A DNA stretch of 64,000 nucleotides from DASTEQ01 sp040905185 (GTDB lineage Bacteria; Chloroflexota; Limnocylindria; QHBO01), in NCBI GenBank assembly GCA_040905185.1, contig JBBDRZ010000003.1, positions 310,001 through 374,000 of the forward strand, in the 5' to 3' direction. The notes under the pieces are model-generated. The model saw nothing but the letters and a program-made list of their open reading frames with translations, did no database searches and was not told the DNA's origin. Each line of letters opens with the position of its first letter. Position 1 is the stretch's first letter. The position numbers were made by a program, and so were the translations under genes. Below are positions 42,525-49,599 of this stretch, one piece after another.

Positions 42525-43604
42525 ATGGATCTCGGAAGGGAACCCCCTCAGGCCAGGCACTCGGGACGCGCAGCGATACTCCCGTTTCTGCGAGAGGGCG
42601 CCCGCCAAGCTGCGGCTTTGGTGCCCGGGCTCAGCCTCGTGTTGTCACTCTGGGTGGCGGTCGAGCTCGTGGCGCCCGCCCTACCGAGGGGCCTGAGCGC
42701 TATCACACTAGGCGTTGCGGTCGGCATCACTGTTGGCAACTTGATTCACCCTGGGGCTGCGCTTGGCCCAGGCGTCGGCGTCGCGCAATCCAGCTTCCTG
42801 CGCCTCGGCATTGTGCTCTTGGGTGCGAGGCTGAGTTTCCCCGCCGTGGTCGAGACGGGAGTCGGAGCGCTAGTCATCATCGTCACTTGCATGACGCTGG
42901 CGCTGGTGGTCACGATGCTCCTCGCGAGAAGAATGGATGTTCCATTTCGGCTCGCGGCGCTTATCGCGGTCGGGACTGCCGTGTGCGGAAATTCAGCGAT
43001 CGTTGCGGTGGCTCCCGTGATCGGGGCCTCCAAACGTGATATCAGCTTCGCCGTCGCAGTCATTACCCTATTCGGCTTTGCCGCAGTCCTGGTCTACCCG
43101 GCCGCTGGGGAAATGCTCGGCTTGAGCGACTCGGTGTTGGGGCACTGGGCGGGCGCGGGAATCCACGACACCAGTCAAGTGACTGCAGCGGGCTTTGCCT
43201 ACTCGGAAGGCGCCGGGGAGATCGCCACGATCGTGAAGCTCACTCGTAACACGCTGCTGGGACCGCTCATTGTCATTTTGGGCTGGATCTACGCTCGATC
43301 GTTCGAGGCGCGCGATGGGATCAGCGATCGTCCGCGTAGTGTCACGAGAATTCCACTGTTTGTCGTGGGCTTCATGGCAATGGCGATCCTAAACAGCCTT
43401 GGCCTCATCCCCGCTTCTGCCGGAATGTTCATTAACGAGGCCTCGGCAGCCCTTATCTTGGCGGCGCTCATCGGGGTGGGCCTCGGGACCGACCTGCGTC
43501 AGATTCGATCCGTCGGGGCGGGGCCACTGTACTTGGGAATGGGTGTAGCGGCGCTGGTGGGTGCTGCCGCCCTGGCGTTGTCGGCGATGCTGGCCCCCCC
43601 CTGA
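42525..43604 (+). CDS. YeiH/UPF0324-family membrane protein, putative sulfite/sulfate exporter
   Basis: A 359-residue protein with about ten transmembrane helices. Signature segments are LGIVLLGARLSFPAVVETG, the buried polar motif AVGTAVCGNSAIVAVAPVIGA, GHWAGAGIHDTSQVTAAG, KLTRNTLLGPLIV and IGVGLGTDLRQIRS. UPF0324 proteins are annotated as putative sulfate exporters, and a member (CuyZ, as I recall) accompanies sulfonate catabolism. It is divergent from the importer operon, with a 123 bp shared regulatory gap, so import of a compound and export of its sulfur would be co-located. Transport has not been shown for most family members. Confidence 0.88.
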   Translation: MDLGREPPQARHSGRAAILPFLREGARQAAALVPGLSLVLSLWVAVELVAPALPRGLSAITLGVAVGITVGNLIHPGAALGPGVGVAQSSFLRLGIVLLGARLSFPAVVETGVGALVIIVTCMTLALVVTMLLARRMDVPFRLAALIAVGTAVCGNSAIVAVAPVIGASKRDISFAVAVITLFGFAAVLVYPAAGEMLGLSDSVLGHWAGAGIHDTSQVTAAGFAYSEGAGEIATIVKLTRNTLLGPLIVILGWIYARSFEARDGISDRPRSVTRIPLFVVGFMAMAILNSLGLIPASAGMFINEASAALILAALIGVGLGTDLRQIRSVGAGPLYLGMGVAALVGAAALALSAMLAPP

Positions 43605-43841
43605 CGTGACGGGCGCCAGTCTCCACAGTTGCCGGACGACCCTAGTGGCCGGCGGCTGAATCTCTCCCTCGCGGCTCCCACCTTCGGAATGGCAGCGGAC
43701 CGCCAGCAGTTCGCGACATCCATCAAGGCCTGAGGCGCCGGCGTCGATGCCGTCGAAGTTGGTAGCGGCCTTCGTTCCGCGGGGGTTGACCGGCACGCTC
43801 CCAAGGCAAAGGCTGACGCCGCGCAGATCGGGGATCCGTCA
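43605..43841. other. Intergenic gap after the island's last metabolic gene
   Basis: No convincing coding frame, repeat or hairpin seen. It is the right-hand transition from the metabolic island to mobile-element debris. Confidence 0.5.
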
Positions 43842-44318
43842 TCAGCCGATCCGCGGGGTTGGGGGGCGGTGGTCATCGAGGGCCAGGCTTAGCGCCACCG
43901 CGAGCTCGCTCCCGGGCCCTTCCTCGCGGACGTTCCTCGTCAGCCCGACGAGGGCGCGCTTCATGGCGTCCTCATCGGCGAGGCCCGGCGCGAACCGGAA
44001 ACTATTCCGCTCGACAGCCACCAGCAGGGTCCGCGTCAATTCTTCCCGCTCGAGGCCGTGCTTCGCGTAAAGGAGCCAACCGTGGCGCCTCCGAGGCCGG
44101 GCCAGGAGCTCCCAGACCGCATCGCCGAGCCCCTCGACGTCGACGACGATCGAGCAGGTCGGGTCGTCGGCCTTGAGGTGGAGTGCCCGGTCGACGACAG
44201 GGCCGGCCTCGTATGGGAACCGCTCGATGGCGGTGATGATCTGGCCCCCGTCGTCGCCGGCCTCAGCGGTGACGATGGCCCCACCGTGGCCGCGGGTGAC
44301 AACGGCATGGCGGGTCAA
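43842..44318 (-). pseudogene. Terminase-large-subunit nuclease-like fragment
   Basis: A 158-residue frame resembling the C-terminal RNase-H-like part of phage terminase large subunits: GGAIVTAEAGDDGGQIITAIERF, CSIVVDVEGLGDAVWELLA, LYAKHGLEREELTRTLLVAVE, and ALVGLTRNVREEGPGSELAVALSLAL. Acidic residues occur in the expected strand positions. The N-terminal ATPase portion is absent, so this is a stump, or a small stand-alone protein of a family I cannot name. The assignment is by pattern of strands and loops only. Confidence 0.4.
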
Positions 44319-44362
44319 GCGTTACCGAACAGGGCCGCGATCCGGTCCAGGCTGAATAGCGA

Positions 44363-44788
44363 TCAGGGTCGAACGAGACGGATACCGACGCCCAGGTTGG
44401 TGGAGGCCAACCCGATTGTGCTTTGGCTGTCCGGTCCCGTGAGCGGCAGCCCGTCCAGCCCGACCCACGGCAAGTGTGAGATGTCGAAAACGTACTGGGT
44501 GACAAGCAGCCGACGGTGTTTATCGGCGTTTTCGAGCCGATGGAGCAGCCCGAGGGGGGTCAAGCGCGGCTCTGCAGTGCTCTTGTAGGGCTGTGCCGCC
44601 TCGATGACAGCGAGGGCACCATCCGGCATCCCTTCGGTCTGTCGCGTGAACGTTCTTCGGCCGCGTCGCGCCTCATCATCTCGACTGACGAACCCCCCGG
44701 ACCCATCTTTGAGCCAGAAGTTCTCGGTGAAGATGGGGAACCCGGCGAGGCTCTCCCTATCCCTTGGCAGCCACGCCCTAGTCAGCAT
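44363..44788 (-). pseudogene. Fragment of a conserved hypothetical protein (QPY...HRLxNxDKHR type)
   Basis: The frame contains AGFPIFTENFWLK, MPDGALAVIEAAQPYKS and TPLGLLHRLENADKHRRLLVTQ, a pattern I recognise from uncharacterised actinobacterial-type proteins that have a FPIF and a LxxLxNxDKHR motif. The conserved N-terminal region is not readable upstream in the same frame, so the gene looks 5' degenerate. Function unknown. Confidence 0.4.
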
Positions 44789-45240
44789 CGGGTGAACAGT
44801 CCCATTCCTCGACGGCTGCTTGCGCACGAGTAGGCTGCAGACCGACATGGATAGGGTGCGAGTGCTGGTGGAGGCGGAGGCCAAGGTCGAACCTTCTGCT
44901 GGTACGACGAAGCAAACTGGAGAGTATCGACCTTGCGGCGCTTGCCGGCCGCCGACCCCTTCGCCTACGGCTTCATCATCACCACAACGACCGGGACGGA
45001 GGCGCCGTCGACTGCACGTGATCACGACCGAGCCGATCAGGGCCGGGTCACCGGTGGAGTCCAGCCCGCGGGCTTCCTGGAACAATTCGAGGACGGACCG
45101 CCAGACGTGCTAGGAGTTGGTACCGCATACCGGATTCCACGGGGATTGGGACCCCCGACACGATGGCAACATCGTGTGGGCCTCTTCGCAGGCCCAAGGC
45201 AGAGAAGCGATTAGCGGTGACCCCGCTGCGCCATGCCGCG
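44789..45240. other. Non-coding or degenerate stretch
   Basis: Open frames exist on both strands but none shows a recognisable protein pattern. It probably contains decayed 5' sequence of the fragment ending at 44363. No RNA gene or repeat seen. Confidence 0.4.
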
Positions 45241-47862
45241 TCAGCTGGCTTTGAGCGCGTAGGCGACGGCCTCGTCCAGGCTCATCGCCTGCCCCTCGGC
45301 CCACAACCGGGCGTCGTCCGCATCGGTAGCACGCCGCTCCATGAGCTGCCGTCGCTCCTCGATGGCATCGGCGCCGACCTCAAGCCCCGTGTCCGTGGCC
45401 TCGCCAGACGCCGCCGCCGCCCCGGCCAGGCGCAGGGCCCGCTCGACGTCACCCTCGACTGCGGCCAGATCGGCGAAGTTTCCAAGGAACACGACCATCG
45501 CCGAGACGTCGCCCGCGTCGCGGAAGAGCTCCAGCCCCTCGGCGAGCCGAGCCCGCGCCTCGTCGATACGGCCCAGGCGTCTCGCGCTGACCCCGACGCC
45601 CCACAGAGCCCATCCCTCGTGGAACCGGTCGCCCACCTCCCGGAAGATCTCCAGCGCCTCCAGGGTCGTGGCCATGGCGGCTTCCTCGTCCCCCTCGATC
45701 ATGCTTGCCAGAGCCCATAACGCCTTGGCCCGGCCGCCCCGATCGCCCGCGTCCCCGAAGATGGCCGCGGCCTCCTGAAGGAGGACCTTGCACCGATCCT
45801 TGTCACCCCGGAAGGAGAACACGAACGACAGGTTGTATGCGCTCTCGGCAACCGCCCCCGGGTCGCCGGACGCCCGGCTGAGATCCAGCGCGCGCTCGTA
45901 TGGGGCCTGTGCCGTTGCGAAGTCGCCCATCCAATAGGCCACGCTCCCGGCCGCACCAAGCGCTCGCGCGAGGGCCGCCGGATGTCCGTCAGCGCCCGGC
46001 AGGGCAAGGAGGCCGGCAAGACGCTCTCTTCCTTCGCGCAGGTGCCCCCGCACCTGCCAGAAGCGCCACAGCGCCGCGCCGAGCCTGAGCGCAACGTCGA
46101 CCCAGCCCCGGGCCATGGCGCGGTCCAGCGCCGTGCGGAGGTTGTCGTGGTCGGCGGTCAGGGCGTCGAGGAATCTCGCCGATCGGGGCCCGGTGAGCTC
46201 CGGCTCGGCCTGCTCGGCGAGGACCAGAAATTGGTCGGCATGGCGGCGCTCGATCGCCTCGGCATGACCCCCGCCGGCCAGCTGGTCAGCCGCGTACTCC
46301 CGGATTGTCTCAAGCATCGTGAACCTCGGATCCTGGGCGGTCGTTTCCATCTGCCGGAGGAGGCTTTTGTTCACGAGCGATGCCACGCCCTCGAACGTGT
46401 CGCCGAGCTCTCCGTCGCAGACGGCCTCGGCCGCGGCCAGGGTGAACCCGCCCGCGAAGACCGAGAGGCGAGCGAACAGGGTGCGCTGCCGCTCGTCGAG
46501 CAGGTCGTAGCTCCAGGCGATCGTGTCGCGCAGGGTCCGCTGCCTGGCCGGAAGGTCCCTCGAGCCACCGCCGAGCAGCGGCAATCGCCGTTCCAGACGC
46601 GATAGCAGGGCCTCCGGGCTCAGGATCTTCGTCGTCGCCGCGGCCAGCTCGATCGCCAGGGGCAGACCGTCGAGCCGGGCGCAGATCTCGGCGATCGCGG
46701 CAGCGTTTTCGATCGTCAGCTGGAATCCCGGGCGGACAGCGGACGCCCGCTCGACGAACAGGGACACCGCCTCGTAGCGAGCGAGCCGCTCGAGCGACGG
46801 CAGGTTCGCGAGGTCGGGCGTCTCCATCGGCAGCACCGGGTACTGTTGCTCTCCCTGGAGCCCGAGGGGTTCCCGGCTGGTAACGAGCGTCCGGACTCGG
46901 GGGGTCAGGGCCAGCATCTCGCCTACCTGCTCGGTTGCCGCCATCACCTGCTCGAAGTTGTCGAGCACGAGGAGCACGTTCTTCGCCCGGAGGGCCTCGA
47001 TGACAAGTTCCAGCGGCTGCCGGTCCGGTTGCTCGCCGATCCCCAGGGCCTGACCGATCGTGGGAATGACGAGGCCGGGGTCCGAGATCGAGGCGAGTCG
47101 GACGAGGAAGGCCCCATCCTCCATCTCGGCCTGGAGATCCGTGGCGGCCCGCAGGCAGAGGCTGGTCTTGCCGGTCCCGCCGGGGCCGGTGAGGGTTACC
47201 AGCTTCGAGCGCGAGACGAGATCCTTAACGTCGCGGAGCGCTCGCTCCCGGCCCACGAAGCTCATCAGCGGCGTCGGGAGGTTGCCGAGGCGAGGCTCGG
47301 CTGAGCGGATCGGAGGAAAGTCAGCGGGAAGGCCCGAGATGACGACCTGGTACAGGCGCTCGGGCCGCTCGAGGTCGCGGAGCCGGTGGTCGCCGACGTC
47401 GCGCAGGGCGATCTGCTCCGGGAGGGCGTTTTCCACGAGGGCCTTCGTGGTCTCGGAGATCAGGAGCTGACCGCCGCGCCCAGCCGCGGCGATCCGGGCC
47501 GCCCGGTGGACGTCGAGGCCCACGTAGCTGTCGCCACCCAGGGTTCCGCGGCCCGTGTGGAGCCCCATCCGCACCCTGACGCGCGCGCCCTCCGGCCACG
47601 CCTGCTCCTCGAGGGTGCGCTGGCCAGTGACCGCGGCGGCGAGGGCTTCCCCGGCGTCCGGGAACACGACGAAGAACGAGTCGCCCTCAGTTCCGACGAC
47701 GGTTCCGCCGTGAGCCCCAAACGCGTCTCGGAGCAGTCGCTGGTGGGTCTCGAGCACGCCCGGATAGCGCTCCCCGAGCGACTGCAGGAGTCGCGTGCTG
47801 CCCTCGATGTCGCTGAACAGGAACGTGACCGTTCCCGTCGGTAGCTCGGAACGACTCTTCAT
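45241..47862 (-). CDS. Class III nucleotide cyclase - NB-ARC-like ATPase - TPR regulator
   Basis: About 873 residues from ATG 47862 (MKSRSELPTGTVTFLF); an ATG at 47934 would add 24. Domain order: a class III cyclase (FLFSDIEGSTRLLQ and GTEGDSFFVVF hold the metal-binding aspartates); a P-loop module (FVGRERALRDV, TLTGPGGTGKTSLCLRAA, NVLLVLDNFEQV, TLVTSREPLGL, GLPLAIELAAA); then helical TPR-like repeats. In the cyclase the transition-state Asn position reads His (DVHRAARI), common in this subgroup, so activity or specificity may be altered. No DNA-binding domain is evident. These proteins are usually signal-responsive regulators, abundant in Actinobacteriota and Chloroflexota. Confidence 0.85.
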   Translation of the reverse strand: MKSRSELPTGTVTFLFSDIEGSTRLLQSLGERYPGVLETHQRLLRDAFGAHGGTVVGTEGDSFFVVFPDAGEALAAAVTGQRTLEEQAWPEGARVRVRMGLHTGRGTLGGDSYVGLDVHRAARIAAAGRGGQLLISETTKALVENALPEQIALRDVGDHRLRDLERPERLYQVVISGLPADFPPIRSAEPRLGNLPTPLMSFVGRERALRDVKDLVSRSKLVTLTGPGGTGKTSLCLRAATDLQAEMEDGAFLVRLASISDPGLVIPTIGQALGIGEQPDRQPLELVIEALRAKNVLLVLDNFEQVMAATEQVGEMLALTPRVRTLVTSREPLGLQGEQQYPVLPMETPDLANLPSLERLARYEAVSLFVERASAVRPGFQLTIENAAAIAEICARLDGLPLAIELAAATTKILSPEALLSRLERRLPLLGGGSRDLPARQRTLRDTIAWSYDLLDERQRTLFARLSVFAGGFTLAAAEAVCDGELGDTFEGVASLVNKSLLRQMETTAQDPRFTMLETIREYAADQLAGGGHAEAIERRHADQFLVLAEQAEPELTGPRSARFLDALTADHDNLRTALDRAMARGWVDVALRLGAALWRFWQVRGHLREGRERLAGLLALPGADGHPAALARALGAAGSVAYWMGDFATAQAPYERALDLSRASGDPGAVAESAYNLSFVFSFRGDKDRCKVLLQEAAAIFGDAGDRGGRAKALWALASMIEGDEEAAMATTLEALEIFREVGDRFHEGWALWGVGVSARRLGRIDEARARLAEGLELFRDAGDVSAMVVFLGNFADLAAVEGDVERALRLAGAAAASGEATDTGLEVGADAIEERRQLMERRATDADDARLWAEGQAMSLDEAVAYALKAS

Positions 47863-47995
47863 GTGGATTCTCACGGGCGGGCCAGTATGCGCGCCGGTGT
47901 GGACGCACTCCGGATGCACGTTAGCAGTCATCACTTCGCAGACGGGTGGGCCTCGACGTCGGCGATCCGATCGACGAAGTGGGCGATACCAAGAG

Positions 47996-48430
47996 ATGAC
48001 TGGGTTGCCACTTGGGAGGGTCGCAGGCCTCTTGGGAGGTGATGCGCTCTCAGCCTCGGACGTCGAGTCCCTGGTGAGACAAAGGAAGGTAGCGACGAAC
48101 GACGCCGATGAGTTGATCGGCGGTTGGCTCGTCGATGTGGCTAGGGCCCGGCTGTACGCTGCGGCTTCTCTGCGGCCCAGTGCAGGCCCGGTCGCCGTCT
48201 CGGCTCCTCAGGTCTCTGCGCTCGCAGGCGCCATCCTCGCTGCTGAGGTCCAAAAGCCCGCGAACAAAAGGCTCGATCGCCGGATCGACATTGATCTCTC
48301 CGGATTCCCGACTGGCTTCCTAAGTAGGCAACTGGAGGACCTGACCGGGCGCTGCCTGGGTCACAGCGCCTTTCGGCAGCAGGTGTATACCGACACCTGG
48401 GGTGCGTCTGAGTCAGAGGTCACGAAATGA
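47996..48430 (+). pseudogene. ThiF/E1-like protein, C-terminal fragment
   Basis: A 144-residue frame: LGGDALSASDVESLVRQRK, LVDVARARLYAAASL, VAVSAPQVSALAGAILAAEVQK, and DLSGFPTGFLSRQLEDLTGRCLGHSAFRQQVY. The last pattern resembles the C-terminal tail of ThiF-like E1 enzymes (including those in ubiquitin-like antiphage systems), where the adenylation Rossmann domain comes first. That domain and its catalytic Cys-bearing region are missing and one of the usual cysteines reads GH. I consider it a remnant of a defence or modification gene, with moderate certainty. Confidence 0.45.
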
Positions 48431-49424
48431 CCCCCAGCGATGGGTTTGCCGAGCAGTCGATCGCCCGGAGAGGCGGCGCGGTGACGGACGGCGAGGTCCG
48501 CATCCGAGAGCCCCACGTAGCGGCGCACCATGTCGAGCGTGGTGTGGCCGAGGATGCGCTGCAGGCTGAACGTGTCTCCGCCATTCACAGATACGAGCGC
48601 GCGAAAGTGTGGCGCAGCGTGTGGGGACTGCAGCGACCGGGGATGCCCGCTCGAACCTTGAGTCGGTTTAATACCTGCTGAATGCCGCGCCAACCCAACG
48701 CTCCGCTGCCACGCGGGCGGAAGACGGGCTCGCTTGGGTCAACCCGACCGTTCTGCCGTAGATAGCGCAGCAGCGCCTGGCGCGCCGCGTTGCCGACCGG
48801 CACGACTCGCTCGCGCGAGCCCTTTCCCAGCACCTTGACGCTACCGTCCGGTCGGAGATCGCAGCGACGCAGCCCAGCCAGTTCGGAAAGGCGAAGACCG
48901 GTGTCGAGCAGCAGCAGGACGATGGCGCGGTCGCGCACCGACGCGGCGTCGAGCAGGCGGCGCAGCGCCTCATCGGACAGCGGTTCGATGAGCTTCTGCG
49001 GCACTTGCGGGCGACGCAGAGTGCGCAGCGCGCGCGCTTCGGCCAGCTGCTCGAGGGCGCACCAGTTGCCGAACGCCTTCAGCGCGCGCACATAGCCCGC
49101 CACCGAAATCGGGGAGAGCGTCGCGCGCAGGCCGAGCAGCCAGCTGCGCGGCTCGGTCCGCGTTAGCGCGTCCAGAGGGGGCCGTAGACCGAGATCGCGA
49201 GCGGCGCGGCCCAGCACCATCCGGTACCACTCGATGGTCTTCGGCGAAGCGCCCTCGGCCGCCTTGGCGGTCAGGAAGTGCTCCACGGCGGCGCCGAACG
49301 TCAGCGGACCTGCGGGAGACTCAAGCGCCCATTCGTTGCGGGCGCCAGGATCAGGTGCCCATTTGTCAGGGGAGTCAGGTGCCCATTGCACGGTTTCGGC
49401 CTCCAACGAGGGCCGATCGCTCAC
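48361..49424 (-). pseudogene. Integrase-type tyrosine recombinase split by a -1 frameshift
   Basis: From GTG 49424 the first frame gives a SAM-like domain (FLTAKAAEGASPKTIEWYRMVL) and the catalytic half up to GLRLSELAGLRR, GKGSRERVVPVG and SPHTLRHTFARSYL, then a TGA near 48585. The next frame resumes exactly with VNGGDTFSLQRILGH and MVRRYVGLSDADL, which contain the LGH and catalytic Tyr. CTGTGAAT in place of CTGGTGAAT would restore the frame, so one base seems lost. It is probably an inactivated island integrase; sequencing error is the alternative. It sits beside a 3' tRNA-Gln fragment and is transcribed away from it, the classic integrase-attachment-site layout. Confidence 0.85.
49351..49388. 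repeat. Direct repeat tcaggtgcccatt within the integrase 5' region
   Basis: Two near-identical copies at about 49351-49363 and 49375-49387, separated by 11 bp, encode the repetitive WAPD-type N terminus of the recombinase. Such spaced repeats also occur at ends of some insertion sequences, but no transposase is visible. Confidence 0.5.
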
Positions 49425-49460
49425 GCTCGGGACACCATATCTGCGCCGATCCGAGCCGCC

Positions 49461-49478
49461 ACCACAATCTGTTGTGGT
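49461..49478. other. Perfect 7-bp inverted repeat between tRNA-Gln fragment and integrase start
   Basis: accacaa, tctg, ttgtggt. It lies 13 bp beyond the CCA end of the tRNA fragment and 36 bp before the integrase GTG, so it could be a recombinase arm/core site or an integrase operator. Confidence 0.5.
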
Positions 49479-49491
49479 ATCGACGCCGATT

Positions 49492-49551
49492 TGGCTGGGG
49501 CGGAAGGATTCGAACCTTCGATCTCCTGGTCCAGAGTCAGGCGCCTTACCG
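49492..49551 (-). pseudogene. 3' fragment of tRNA-Gln(CTG), putative attachment-site core
   Basis: Read on the minus strand the sequence begins in the D loop (CGGTAAGGC) and continues through an anticodon loop CTCTGGA (anticodon CTG), an intact T arm (GAAGG TTCGAAT CCTTC), acceptor 3' strand CGCCCCA and encoded GCCA. The 5' acceptor strand (expected TGGGGCG) and 5' half of the D arm are absent; the flanking sequence does not pair. One anticodon-stem pair is A-C. It is therefore not a functional tRNA but the kind of duplicated 3' end left by tyrosine-recombinase integration, and the integrase pseudogene is immediately downstream. Confidence 0.8.
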
Positions 49552-49599
49552 TCGCAAGGGTTCGATAACGCGTCGTCGCGATGCCTCCACAAAGAAAGG

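Noticed and set aside
49492..49570. A functional tRNA-Gln
   Set aside because: The 5' acceptor strand and part of the D arm are missing.
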